The notes below the pieces were generated by a model. The model was given only the letters and a program-made list of their open reading frames with translations. It did not search any database and had not been told where the DNA came from. A stretch of DNA of 64,000 bases. Origin: Ruminococcaceae bacterium KH2T8. GTDB taxonomy: Bacteria > Bacillota > Clostridia > Saccharofermentanales > Saccharofermentanaceae. The position numbers were made by a program, and so were the translations under genes. Shown one piece after another: positions 44,216 through 53,050 of this stretch; the first letter of the stretch is position 1, and every line of letters begins with the position of its first letter. Where the stretch lies: NCBI GenBank assembly GCA_900111435.1, contig FOIY01000004.1:124001-188000 (forward strand), read 5' to 3'.

Positions 44216-45025
44216 TTACTTCTTACGCCTTATGACATAGCTTTTTATCACCGGGGCATCCAGATCCTTGAGACCGACCTTACGAAGCACCTTTTGCTTT
44301 ATCAGGGGATCAGCCATATCTTTGGGAAGGAATGTGTAAAACTCTCTTCCTTTGAGCAGCGGGATAACCTTTGCACAGTCATCTATCTCGAGAGGAAATC
44401 TGTGATACTTCGGGAATATATTTCGTATATATTCGCCTACTTCGCGGAGGGCGAAATCGCACATTATATATCGCTCGTTTATGAGTTCCTCTCTGGTTAT
44501 CGATCTGTACTTTGTATTGTTTATATCGGTTACGAGCACCATCTCATCCGTCTTATATTCTTCGCATGAGAAGCCTGCTTTGCGAAGCGGTATTATCGAA
44601 TAGATGATGTCGAGTCTGTCGTTTTGTATCTCTTCGATCAGTTCCTTGGACATGTCGATGGAGACGATGACACTGCTCTCCGGATTCCTGTCGATATATC
44701 GGGCGATCTCCTTTTCCAGATGGCAGGCATAAACGGTATTGGCACAACCGATCCTCAGCGTCTCGCCCTCTTCCGAAGCTATATTGGGCAGTTCGCTCTC
44801 GGTGAGGTCCAGGACCTTTTGAGCATAGTTCCTGAATCTCTCTCCCTGAGGAGTGAGCTCTACCTTTCGGTTGGTCCTTTCGAAGAGTCTGACCTTTAAT
44901 TCTTTTTCGAGTTCTCCGATCCTGTTGCTCACGGTCGACTGAGCAACGAACATCGTCTGTGAAGTCTTGGTAAAGCTTCCCGTATCAGCCAGGATAAGAA
45001 AAGTTCTCATTGATTCGATATCCAT
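44216..45025 (-). CDS. LysR-family transcriptional regulator
   Basis: 269 residues. The winged helix-turn-helix is at 1-60 (FLILADTGSFTKTSQTMF, VAQSTVSNRIGELEKEL), then a linker and a periplasmic-binding-like effector domain (about 85-260). The length is a little short for the family. It is divergent from a GNAT gene, and the gap holds overlapping TCGATA-N5-TATCGA type dyads, the usual layout for a LysR regulator and its target. Confidence 0.92.
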   Translation of the reverse strand: MDIESMRTFLILADTGSFTKTSQTMFVAQSTVSNRIGELEKELKVRLFERTNRKVELTPQGERFRNYAQKVLDLTESELPNIASEEGETLRIGCANTVYACHLEKEIARYIDRNPESSVIVSIDMSKELIEEIQNDRLDIIYSIIPLRKAGFSCEEYKTDEMVLVTDINNTKYRSITREELINERYIMCDFALREVGEYIRNIFPKYHRFPLEIDDCAKVIPLLKGREFYTFLPKDMADPLIKQKVLRKVGLKDLDAPVIKSYVIRRKK

Positions 45026-45042
45026 ATGAGCCTCCGGATAAC

Positions 45043-45111
45043 TATCGGATATATCGATAGATGTTATCGATTTAATTCGTTTTACAGATAGTATAACCCT
45101 GACCTATACTC
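45043..45111 (+). promoter_or_regulatory. LysR-type operators and promoter of the GNAT gene
   Basis: CTATCG-N7-CGATAG (45043-45061) and TCGATA-N5-TATCGA (45055-45071) overlap. They lie just upstream of a promoter TTTACA (45082-45087) with TATACT (45106-45111). Binding by the divergent LysR protein is inferred. Confidence 0.55.
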
Positions 45112-45143
45112 GAATCAAATCACAGGAAAAGGAGAGTTCAAAG

Positions 45144-45542
45144 ATGAACATTACTTATAGTGACACACATGAATTCAGCGAAAGCGACCTCAGGAGATTA
45201 TTCCTGTCCGTTAACTGGGAGTCCGGCAAGCATCCTGATATGCTCAGGATCGCGATGACTAATTACGGTTCCGTATTCTCGGCGTGGGACGGTGACAGGT
45301 TAGTAGGGATGGTATGCGTTATGGATGACGGGATAATGACGGCATATATCCAGTATATTCTCGTCGATCCCGAGTATCAGGGACAGGGGATAGGAAGAGA
45401 ACTCCTCGACATGGTAAAGGACAGATACAGTGAATTCTTAAGGATAGTCCTAGTCGCATATAACGACAGGGTATCCTTCTACGAAGTCTGCGGCTTTGAG
45501 CCGGGAGAAAATAAGACACCGATGTTCATTGAGAACTTTTGA
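45144..45542 (+). CDS. GNAT family N-acetyltransferase
   Basis: 132 residues. The acetyl-CoA loop is in QYILVDPEYQGQGIGRELL (motif QxxGxG), with the C-terminal SFYEVCGFEPGEN helix-strand end. A short single-domain acetyltransferase of unknown acceptor. It is divergent from the LysR gene and ends in its own terminator. Confidence 0.88.
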   Translation: MNITYSDTHEFSESDLRRLFLSVNWESGKHPDMLRIAMTNYGSVFSAWDGDRLVGMVCVMDDGIMTAYIQYILVDPEYQGQGIGRELLDMVKDRYSEFLRIVLVAYNDRVSFYEVCGFEPGENKTPMFIENF

Positions 45543-45571
45543 GATCGGCCGCAGAGAGACTGCAATATCAG

Positions 45572-45605
45572 AGCCTTCGAGACCTGTGTCCGAAGGCTTT
45601 TTCTG
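45572..45605 (+). terminator. Terminator after the GNAT gene
   Basis: AGCCTTCG (45572-45579) and CGAAGGCT (45591-45598) form a perfect stem followed by TTTTCTG. Confidence 0.85.
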
Positions 45606-45623
45606 TCCTGATCAAAATAGAGA

Positions 45624-45673
45624 TTGACATAAATGGTAAAAAGTACCATAATGCAAATGGTAGAAGATACCAT
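45624..45673 (+). promoter_or_regulatory. Promoter with two NrtR operators
   Basis: TTGACA (45624-45629) and CATAAT (45647-45652) are 17 bases apart. The spacer carries ATGGTA-AAAAG-TACCAT (45633-45649); a second copy, ATGGTA-GAAGA-TACCAT (45657-45673), covers the transcription start. Both are perfect inverted repeats, 24 bases centre to centre. A repressor bound to both would close the promoter. Confidence 0.85.
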
Positions 45674-45688
45674 GGGGAGGATAATGAT

Positions 45689-46450
45689 ATGAAAGAGCGT
45701 AAACTTTCGACAAAAGAAGAGAAGGCATTCCTGGATAAGTACGATGCTTCAAGCTACGAGCATCCTTCGGTTACGACCGACATCGTCATATTCACGTTGG
45801 ATCCTTCCGATGAACTTAATATCCTCCTCATAAAGAGAGGAGAGCATCCGTACAAGGACTGCTGGGCGATCCCCGGAGGATTTCTGCGATCGGGAAAGGA
45901 ATCGCTCGATGAAGCGGCAGCAAGAGAGCTCAAGACCGAGACAAATATAGATAACGTGTATCTGAAGCAGCTGTACACTTTCGGAGCGCCGGACAGAGAT
46001 CCCAGGACTACGGTCATCTCGGTAGCATACACCGCACTCGTCCCTAAGGATCAGCTGGATATCCATGCAGGTGACGACGCCAAGGATGCAAAGCTCTTTA
46101 AGATCAAATATGACGTCAACGGGATCATATTTTATAACGATGAAGTGACGATAACCGAGGCGGATCTGGCATTTGACCATAGTGAGATCGTAAAGATGGC
46201 CATAACGAGACTTCGAAACAGGATCGATTATGAAGATGACGCATTCAATCTCTTAAGGGATAAGAACGAGTTCACCATTTCGGAACTTAAGAGGATACAC
46301 GAGACGATCAAGAATAAGTCGCTGGATCTGCCTAACTTCAGAAAGACTTTCTTAAGAGACTATGTCTCGTCGGGGAAGGTCGTGGATATAGAGAAGACAG
46401 TGATCTCAAAGGGCAAACCCGCGAGATTATATAAGCTCATTGAGGAATAG
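45689..46450 (+). CDS. nrtR: NrtR-type Nudix regulator of NAD metabolism
   Basis: 253 residues from the ATG at 45689 (GGAGG eight bases upstream). Residues 20-160 are a Nudix fold with a degenerate Nudix box: GGFLRSGKESLDEAA with an extra residue before the Glu, and RELKTET in place of RELxEE, so catalysis is unlikely. Residues 165-253 form the winged helix of NrtR (FTISELKRIHETI, LPNFRKTFLRDY). NrtR proteins repress NAD genes and are released by ADP-ribose. Operon partners (NMN adenylyltransferase, PnuC) and the twin operator agree. Confidence 0.9.
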   Translation: MKERKLSTKEEKAFLDKYDASSYEHPSVTTDIVIFTLDPSDELNILLIKRGEHPYKDCWAIPGGFLRSGKESLDEAAARELKTETNIDNVYLKQLYTFGAPDRDPRTTVISVAYTALVPKDQLDIHAGDDAKDAKLFKIKYDVNGIIFYNDEVTITEADLAFDHSEIVKMAITRLRNRIDYEDDAFNLLRDKNEFTISELKRIHETIKNKSLDLPNFRKTFLRDYVSSGKVVDIEKTVISKGKPARLYKLIEE

Positions 46451-46453
46451 TTC

Positions 46454-46942
46454 ATGGATAAGAAATTCGGTTTTTACGGCGGCAAGTTCATGCCTCTACA
46501 TAAGGGACATCTGTACTGCATCGACACTGCCGCGAGGATGTGTGATCACGTAGTAGTCATCATGTTCATCAACGGTGATGACGAACTCGAGATCCTAAAG
46601 ACGCATCATGAGGAAGAGCTGACGGTAAAGGCGAGGGTCGCCCAGCTCGAGAAGGTCCTGACACTCTATCCCAATGTGGAATTTCACATAATAGACGATA
46701 ACCCTTTAAGAAACCCTGACGGATCGGAGGACTGGGACAAAGAGACACCTCTCGTAAGGCAGTATGTCCCGCATATGGACTATGTATATTCGAGTGAGCC
46801 GTCGTATGGAGAATACTTCTCAAGAGCGTACCCTGAGGCAGAGCATATCATCGTTGATGAGCACAGGAAGACATATCCGATAAGCGGCACGATGATAAGA
46901 GCTATGGAGTTTTTGGAGGATAAACAAAAATGGATGGTATAG
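46454..46942 (+). CDS. NadR-like NMN adenylyltransferase
   Basis: 162 residues of the nucleotidyltransferase fold. FYGGKFMPLHKGHLYCI carries the HxGH motif, and ISGTMIRA the ISxxxxR motif near the end. It would form NAD from NMN and ATP. It is the single NMNAT domain only, without the DNA-binding or ribosylnicotinamide kinase domains of enterobacterial NadR. It starts three bases after nrtR and overlaps pnuC by 13 bases. Confidence 0.88.
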   Translation: MDKKFGFYGGKFMPLHKGHLYCIDTAARMCDHVVVIMFINGDDELEILKTHHEEELTVKARVAQLEKVLTLYPNVEFHIIDDNPLRNPDGSEDWDKETPLVRQYVPHMDYVYSSEPSYGEYFSRAYPEAEHIIVDEHRKTYPISGTMIRAMEFLEDKQKWMV

Positions 46943-47718
46943 CAATGAAAAAGGAAGAGAAGGAACTTAATCTCTTCGTAAAGATAGGTAAGGCCTTTAA
47001 GAGCCTTAAGTGGTATGAGATCTTAATGTGCGTGATAATGCTCGGCATCTCTATTTACTATGCGGTAATGCCTCAGGAAGGTACACCGAGGTGGCTTGCG
47101 ATAATCAACTTCTTTTCCGGTCTGTGCGGAATAATGTGTGTGTTCTTTACGGCGAAAGCAAACAGGATGAACTTCCCTTTCGCCATGGTGAATACTATCG
47201 TATTTGCAATCTATCTTGGCTACTTCGGAATATGGGCAACATTCTGGCTTGAGGTCATAGTGTATATGCCCCTTAACGTTTATTCCTGGATCAACTGGTA
47301 CAGGCACAAGGATGATGAAGATAAGCTCCTCGCAAAGTCCAAGGTGCTCACATGGTGGCAGAATATCCTCGTAGCGGCAGCGATCGCGGCTCTTACGGTC
47401 TTCGTGTATTACGCACTGTCTTTCCTGGCGGGTGATACATGGATGAAATTTGCTACTAAGTTCGGATGGAATATTACCGTCATGAAGTGGCTCGATGCGG
47501 CGATCTTCGCCATCGGTATCGTAGCAAGTATCCTTGAGGCGCAGCGCTATAAGGAGCAGTACGCATGGTGGCTCATCACAGACGTTATCGCCGTTACACA
47601 ATATGTCCTGAAGGGTGATCCGGTATACGTTACGAAAAAGGCTATCTACCTAATAGAAGCATTCGTGGGCATGAACAACTGGAACCGTCTGGCAAAGAAG
47701 AATAAGGCTAACGAATAA
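46930..47718 (+). CDS. pnuC: Nicotinamide riboside transporter
   Basis: 262 residues with seven to eight helices and the PnuC hallmarks: INFFSGLCGIMCVFFTAK, WLEVIVYMPLNVYSWINWYR and W-rich membrane faces near the end. It takes up nicotinamide riboside by facilitated diffusion, kept going by phosphorylation in the cytoplasm. A kinase for riboside is not in view. The ATG at 46930 lies ten bases after GGAGG. Confidence 0.92.
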   Translation: MDGIAMKKEEKELNLFVKIGKAFKSLKWYEILMCVIMLGISIYYAVMPQEGTPRWLAIINFFSGLCGIMCVFFTAKANRMNFPFAMVNTIVFAIYLGYFGIWATFWLEVIVYMPLNVYSWINWYRHKDDEDKLLAKSKVLTWWQNILVAAAIAALTVFVYYALSFLAGDTWMKFATKFGWNITVMKWLDAAIFAIGIVASILEAQRYKEQYAWWLITDVIAVTQYVLKGDPVYVTKKAIYLIEAFVGMNNWNRLAKKNKANE

Positions 47719-47786
47719 GGGTAAGTATGCACCCTGAATATGTTAGACTTGAATACATAAGATCCCGGCACTGAAGGAGAAGACAA

Positions 47787-48401
47787 ATGGGAATAGAAGA
47801 TTTCTTGAGTTCAGGTAATATGAGGCTCGATCAGCAGCTGAAGTTCACTGCCGAGATCGACAAGATGACATCAGTCTACAGGCGAACGATGCTGATAAGC
47901 GGTGAGCGTCATGAGAACGATGCGGAGCACTCTTGGCACATAGCCGTGATGGCACTGCTCTTTAAGGAATACTGTGTTGAGGAACCGAGCGTTGAACGCG
48001 CGATGAAGATGTGCGTCGTTCACGACCTTATCGAGATCTATGCAGGTGATACTTTTGCTTACGATGTCAAAGGTAATGAATCCAAGGCAGAACGTGAGAA
48101 AGCGGCCGCAGATAAGCTCTTCGCGCAACTTCCGCCGGAACAGGGATCGGAGATACGCGCCCTCTGGGAAGAGTTCGATGCAATGGAGACGACGGATGCT
48201 AAATACGCAGCATGTCTCGACCGACTCCAGCCGCTCCTTCACAATACGCTCACGGAGGGTCACACCTGGCGCAATAACGGTGCCGTTCGCTCGCAGGTCG
48301 AGGCCCGTGCTAAAGTGATAAAGGAATTCATGCCCGAAGTCTACGAGTGGCTCTTAAAGAACCTGGACAGAGGCGTAGCATTAGGCTGGCTCAACGAATA
48401 A
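47787..48401 (+). CDS. HD-domain nucleotidase, YfbR/HDDC2-like
   Basis: 204 residues. The HD motif residues are visible: His in RHENDAEHSWHIA, HD in VVHDLIEIYAGD, and Asp in CLDRLQPLLHN. This layout matches the YfbR/HDDC2 family of 5'-nucleotidases acting on deoxynucleoside monophosphates. AAGGAG precedes the ATG. It is close behind pnuC but has its own gap of 68 bases. Confidence 0.87.
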   Translation: MGIEDFLSSGNMRLDQQLKFTAEIDKMTSVYRRTMLISGERHENDAEHSWHIAVMALLFKEYCVEEPSVERAMKMCVVHDLIEIYAGDTFAYDVKGNESKAEREKAAADKLFAQLPPEQGSEIRALWEEFDAMETTDAKYAACLDRLQPLLHNTLTEGHTWRNNGAVRSQVEARAKVIKEFMPEVYEWLLKNLDRGVALGWLNE

Positions 48402-48404
48402 AGA

Positions 48405-49775
48405 TCATTCGGGTATGTAGTAGAGAGTAAAGTATTCTCCCGTTATCGCATCCGAAGTCCTGTATATCTTTTCGAAAGGCAGATCGTTAAACTCGTAGTA
48501 GAGCACGATATATCTTCCTTTGTATTCCTCGTGTTCGGGGATGGCATAGACATGCTGTACGATCTCTGCACCTTCGTCAACGCAGTAAAGTGAATCAACG
48601 ATGTTTTCTTCGTATCTTATGTCGTACAGGGTCTTATCGGTATAGGGGACCATAGTCTGAGCGAAAGTTCCCGCATCGACTAAGATGACTTCTTCATCCG
48701 GCAGGTTGGCATTGATATAATCCGCCATTTCCTTGCCCGATGAATAGTTACAATTTATGTCCTGCGCGATGTAGTAGTAAGTGTCGAGCAGATTGCCTCC
48801 GAGAAAGAGCGATACGACATATAGAGCAATGATACATGCCTTGAATTCTTTTCTGAGATCTTTATTTTCCGCCAGAGCGCACAGTGTAAAGATCAGCATA
48901 AATACCGATATCAGTATCTGGCGCTGGAACAATACACCTGAGAAGACATTCTTATAGATGTAGATGATCAGGGCATAGGTGGTAAGGAGCGTAACGGTCT
49001 CTTTCCATATCTTTCCCCTTGTGAGGAGGAGGATAAGAAGGCTTATGAGCAGCAGACCGAGCATAGTGAGGATAGTGTTGTTCGTACGATCGTCTGCGAC
49101 GACGAAATAGCCCGAGTTCCTCTTACCGAACAGCGTAAGCACGGCAAAGATCGTAGATGCGGCTATCACGCCGAGGCCTGCCCATATAAGACCTATATGT
49201 TTCCTGTCGAGCTTGCTCTTGCCGAGCAGCTTTGTGGCTATCTCCTTTATGTGGAAAGTGATGGTAAGGCCTGCGACAAGTCCCCATGCCATCGCATGAG
49301 TAAATACCATCAGAGCGATAAAGATACTGTACAGGAAAGGGTGCTCATATCTCTTGTCGTAAAGAGTGCAGATCACCATTCCGAGGAGCAGTATCAGACA
49401 GTAGTTTCGTGCAATGGATGAGTATGTATAAAGAAACGGTACCGTAAAGAGTACGACTACCTTCATGACATCGTGCATCTTAGTCCTGAACAGGAATAAC
49501 CATGCGCTTACCGCTACGATGATGTAGCTAATGATGTGCATCGTCCATACGGGAGCGCCCGCTTTCGCGAAGGGCATCAGGATAAAATGCCAAAGCAGGG
49601 GATGACCCTCGTGCCTGCTGAATGCGATCATCTCGAAGGGAGACATATATTTTGCCATGAGCCAGGCGTGTATCTCGTCTCTCCACGGTTCGTGAACTGC
49701 TATAAAATATCCGTTCAGGACCAGGAAAAGTACGAAAGATATCGTTAAGATCAGATTTTTCTTTGTAATGCGCAC
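48405..49775 (-). CDS. Membrane glycosyltransferase, GT39/PMT-like
   Basis: 456 residues with about ten helices. The first outer loop has HEPWRDEIHAWLMA, the Asp-Glu motif of polyprenyl-phosphate-sugar-dependent transferases, followed by FSRHEGHPLLWHF. A soluble outer domain forms the last 110 residues. It would transfer a sugar from a lipid carrier to a surface polymer or protein. GTG start behind AAGGAGG. No other glycan gene is nearby. Confidence 0.82.
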   Translation of the reverse strand: MRITKKNLILTISFVLFLVLNGYFIAVHEPWRDEIHAWLMAKYMSPFEMIAFSRHEGHPLLWHFILMPFAKAGAPVWTMHIISYIIVAVSAWLFLFRTKMHDVMKVVVLFTVPFLYTYSSIARNYCLILLLGMVICTLYDKRYEHPFLYSIFIALMVFTHAMAWGLVAGLTITFHIKEIATKLLGKSKLDRKHIGLIWAGLGVIAASTIFAVLTLFGKRNSGYFVVADDRTNNTILTMLGLLLISLLILLLTRGKIWKETVTLLTTYALIIYIYKNVFSGVLFQRQILISVFMLIFTLCALAENKDLRKEFKACIIALYVVSLFLGGNLLDTYYYIAQDINCNYSSGKEMADYINANLPDEEVILVDAGTFAQTMVPYTDKTLYDIRYEENIVDSLYCVDEGAEIVQHVYAIPEHEEYKGRYIVLYYEFNDLPFEKIYRTSDAITGEYFTLYYIPE

Positions 49776-49802
49776 GGGAAGCCTCCTTGTACGGAGTTTA
49801 TT

Positions 49803-50423
49803 TTAGCATATTGTGATATCCGGTCGATCATCCTGCTCCTTGAGCGTGCGTCTGATCCTGCTCAAAGATTCCGGGGTGATGCCGAGATAAGTAGCCAGAT
49901 GCTTCAGGGGAACGAGACCTACAAGGGCGGGATAGTTCTTCTTGAAGTGAAGATATCTTTCTGTTGCGTTTTCGACCAGGAAACCATTCTCTCTGTAGAT
50001 CTTGTACCGCATACCGCTTTCGAGCATATCTGTCCAGAACTTCATATATCCTGCATCGCTGAATATCAGATCCTTTATCTTCGCGACATCAAAGATCATT
50101 ATGGTCGACTCGGATACTGATTCCCATGTTGCCGTCATCTCGTCAAATCCGAACATGCCCGAATCGAGGCACAGGCTCCCTGGTCCCGCTATGAACTGGG
50201 TGATGTCATTTCCGTCGCGGTCGATGTAGTAGCTCCTTACGACGCCGGAGATGACCAGTCCCGCTGCGGAAGTCTTATCTCCTGCTCTGGCCATGAGTTC
50301 GCCCTTGGCGTAGGTCTTAAGCGACGAAATGCCCACAGCCTTTATGATGAACTCCTCGTCCAGATCCGGAGCATACCGGTTGGCAAGGGCCGTGAGCTGT
50401 TCGATGATATATGTCATATCCAT
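49803..50423 (-). CDS. Crp/Fnr-family transcriptional regulator
   Basis: 206 residues. A cyclic-nucleotide-binding-like beta barrel (about 25-120) is followed by a dimer helix and a C-terminal helix-turn-helix (LKHLATYLGITPESLSRIRR). The barrel lacks the RxS cAMP-phosphate motif, and there is no Cys cluster of Fnr, so it senses something else. The ribosome site is weak. It is divergent from the GGDEF gene; ATTAAC/GTTAAT half sites lie in the gap near 50460-50498. Confidence 0.88.
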   Translation of the reverse strand: MDMTYIIEQLTALANRYAPDLDEEFIIKAVGISSLKTYAKGELMARAGDKTSAAGLVISGVVRSYYIDRDGNDITQFIAGPGSLCLDSGMFGFDEMTATWESVSESTIMIFDVAKIKDLIFSDAGYMKFWTDMLESGMRYKIYRENGFLVENATERYLHFKKNYPALVGLVPLKHLATYLGITPESLSRIRRTLKEQDDRPDITIC

Positions 50424-50589
50424 GGTGTTTATTTACTCTCCCCGAAGATAAAGCCTCTCAATTAACAATTATAAACGGTTTGTTTTCATTTAGTTAATAC
50501 TATCTAATCCCGCGGGTTCTATAATTTACTTAGTTGCAGTTATAAATAGAATTTTATTTTTCCGATAAGAGCAAGAGGACACACGAGTT

Positions 50590-51897
50590 ATGAAAGAAAT
50601 AAACATCAATGATCTTACTGCTGACGGTATCTCTGAACTGTTCCTGGAAAATGTTGATGCGGCCATCGTGGTCGATTCGACGATCGATCAGTATAAGACG
50701 CTGATCCGCCGCGGCTTCTTTGAGAGATTCTTATCTGAGTCCGGCAGCTACCACGACCTTATCCTGGATCTGTGGTTTCACTTCAATGATTCAAATGAAA
50801 AGGTATCTGATGACTATCAGGTATTTGCCGATAATACGGGTGTATTCAAGAAGAAGTACAGCCGTCGTCTGAAGCTCGTTCCCGAAAACGAAGAGCTGGC
50901 TCACCTCGTTCAGCTGACGGTCTACCCGCTCAAGGAGGAAGGGAAATACCTCTTTATCCTCGATGAGTTTGACGATAACGAATCTCTGCAGGAATCCCTT
51001 ACCACGAAGAAGATCAATACGATCCAGAGTTCTTATCTCTTCTCGATGTATATCGATCTCGTGCAGGATACGACGAGCAGTATCAATGTCACCGAGATAT
51101 CGGATGATGTAGTCAATTATAATCTCAAGTATTCCGAGTGGAGGATGATGATCGTTAACATGATCTGGCCTGATGATCAGGAGCAGTTCCTCCGCCGTAC
51201 CGATCCCGAGTACCTCAAGAAGAATTTCCCTTCCGGACGTACGTCGTCTTATGACTGCATGATGCAGAACCTCGAAGGAAAGTATATCTGGGTAAAGCTT
51301 ATCTTCAGCCGCGCTCAGTCGTATTCGGAAGATGACTACAGGTTTGTCATCATGGTACAGGATATCAACGAGAATTCTATGGAGATCCTCTCAACGCTCA
51401 AGAAGTATGAGGCGATGGCGATCACCGATCCTCTTACGGGAGTATTTAATCACGGCGAGATAGAAAATCAGTTCCATAATGCCGTGACTATCTGTCAGAA
51501 GAATAAAGAGCCCGTATCGATCATGATGCTCGATCTTGATATGTTCAAGAAAGTAAACGATACTTACGGACACTCCGTAGGTGATAAGACCCTGAAGCAT
51601 TTTGCGAAGATCTTGAAGGATCTTGCCCTCGAGGAAAAGGCATCGGTGGGCCGCTGGGGCGGAGAGGAATTCGTCCTTGTCTGCTACGAAAAGAAAGCGG
51701 ATGCTGCTATGGCCATGGCAGAGAAGATCAGGAGCTCGGTAGAAGCATATGAATTCCCTGAGATCGGTCATATTACATGTTCCGTTGGAGTTACCGAGTT
51801 AAAGACCGACGATGACTTCTCGAAAGCCTTCAACAGGATCGACAAGGCGATGTACGACTCAAAGCATAACGGCAGAAATACGGTAACGCTGCTTTAA
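50590..51897 (+). CDS. GGDEF-domain diguanylate cyclase with PAS-like sensor
   Basis: 435 residues. The C-terminal 165 form a GGDEF domain (DPLTGVFNHG, MMLDLDMFKKVNDTYGHSVGD, active-site GRWGGEEF). Residues 1-260 hold two PAS-like regions, the second with the PAS-like GKYIWVKLIFSR segment. No membrane helix: a cytoplasmic sensor that makes c-di-GMP. An RxxD inhibitory site is not evident before GGEEF. A TATAAT lies near 50519. Confidence 0.9.
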   Translation: MKEININDLTADGISELFLENVDAAIVVDSTIDQYKTLIRRGFFERFLSESGSYHDLILDLWFHFNDSNEKVSDDYQVFADNTGVFKKKYSRRLKLVPENEELAHLVQLTVYPLKEEGKYLFILDEFDDNESLQESLTTKKINTIQSSYLFSMYIDLVQDTTSSINVTEISDDVVNYNLKYSEWRMMIVNMIWPDDQEQFLRRTDPEYLKKNFPSGRTSSYDCMMQNLEGKYIWVKLIFSRAQSYSEDDYRFVIMVQDINENSMEILSTLKKYEAMAITDPLTGVFNHGEIENQFHNAVTICQKNKEPVSIMMLDLDMFKKVNDTYGHSVGDKTLKHFAKILKDLALEEKASVGRWGGEEFVLVCYEKKADAAMAMAEKIRSSVEAYEFPEIGHITCSVGVTELKTDDDFSKAFNRIDKAMYDSKHNGRNTVTLL

Positions 51898-51947
51898 TTC
51901 CTTTTCATAAGCTGTAGCAACGAGGCTCATGCGAGCGGGCGGATCGA

Positions 51948-52492
51948 TCAGAATCTTCCGCCGCCTCCTCCTGTATGTCCGCCGCCATGGAAGCCACCAC
52001 CGCCGCCGTGGAAGCCGCTGTGTCCTCCGAATTCTCTCGGTTCAGGAAGACCTTTGAACCTGTCAGGGTTATCAAAGCCGTTCGGATCATAGATCACTTC
52101 CTTATCGATGAGCTTATCCTTGAGTCGGATTATCTTGGGTTCACCCTTATAGTTCGCGGCAAGAGGACGCTTGTCGAGCTTTCGCGGCCGAACTTGAACG
52201 GGATCAGGAACTCAGGCTCAAACTCGTGCGTGAGCTTCTGGCCTATAAGTGCGGGAGATCCGCAGAAGGCACAAAAGGACGCGGACGTATTCTTATACGT
52301 TACCACCTTGGCGCCGCAGGAATTACACAGATATTCAACAACATCATCTTCGTTTACGGTGCTGCTCTGAAGTCCTTCCAATACCGTATCGATATCCTTG
52401 ACATCCAATACGGTTCCGCAGGTAAGCTTCTGAAGATCTGCGTCAAATACGATATTACTTCCGCCGTTCGGACACTTTACTGTATCAGCCAT
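51948..52492 (-). pseudogene. Broken TFIIB-type zinc-ribbon protein
   Basis: The N-terminal frame (52492-52130, 120 residues) has a damaged first zinc site (CPNGG and TCGT, two Cys lost) and an intact second ribbon (CNSCG and CAFCG). It reaches FLIPFKFGRE and then goes out of frame. The family's C-terminus lies in another frame down to 51948: DKEVIYDPNGFDNPD, then EFGGHSGFHGGGGG and the Gly/His-rich end. The middle (about 200 residues) is missing. So an internal deletion plus frameshift. Confidence 0.75.
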
Positions 52493-52598
52493 TTCTCCCC
52501 CTCACTCCGATACTTATTTCCCTCAATAATATCACGCGCATTTTGCCTATAAAGGTTGCAAGGAAACCCGGCTAATTGAGGCAAATCTGCGAACCCTG

Positions 52599-52651
52599 TT
52601 GACAGGGCGAGTTTACAGTTGTAAACTACAGTCAAGTTTATAATTGTAAAC
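52599..52651 (+). promoter_or_regulatory. Promoter with two BlaI/MecI-type operators
   Basis: TTGACA (52599-52604) and TAAACT (52622-52627) are 17 bases apart. GTTTACA-GT-TGTAAAC (52611-52626) covers the -10 and its spacer; GTTTATA-AT-TGTAAAC (52636-52651) lies just downstream. Both contain the TACA/TGTA core (TATA/TGTA in the second) of BlaI/MecI sites, 25 bases apart. Confidence 0.85.
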
Positions 52652-52668
52652 CGAGTGGAGGCCTACTT

Positions 52669-53034
52669 ATGGATGAACTGTTTTTGAGTGATTGCGAATA
52701 TCGTCTGATGGACATCATCTGGGATCATGCTCCCGTGGAATCCGGAAAGCTTGTCAAGCTCGCGGAGGAAGATCTCAGCTGGAAGAAGTCGACGACATAC
52801 ACTATCCTCAGAAGACTGTCAGCCAAGGGTATGGTCGTCAACGAAGACGCCGTCGTCAAAGCACTGATCGAAAGGGATAAGGTTCAAAGTTACGAGAGCT
52901 CGAGGATCGTAAAGAGGACCTTCGGGGGGTCGCTCCCCTCGTTCCTGATGTCTTTCCTCGGAGACAAGACGCTTACGTCATCCGAAGCGGAAGAACTGAA
53001 GGATCTTATAGATCGGTACAGAGACGACAATTAA
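52669..53034 (+). CDS. BlaI/MecI/CopY-family repressor
   Basis: 121 residues. Winged helix with FLSDCEYRLMDIIWDHAPV and KKSTTYTILRRLSAKGMV, then a C-terminal dimer part. It would repress itself and the M56 protein through the twin operator. BlaI proteins are inactivated by proteolysis after the membrane sensor detects a signal. GGAGG precedes the ATG. Confidence 0.93.
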   Translation: MDELFLSDCEYRLMDIIWDHAPVESGKLVKLAEEDLSWKKSTTYTILRRLSAKGMVVNEDAVVKALIERDKVQSYESSRIVKRTFGGSLPSFLMSFLGDKTLTSSEAEELKDLIDRYRDDN

Positions 53035-53050
53035 TGTCGGAGTTATGGGA

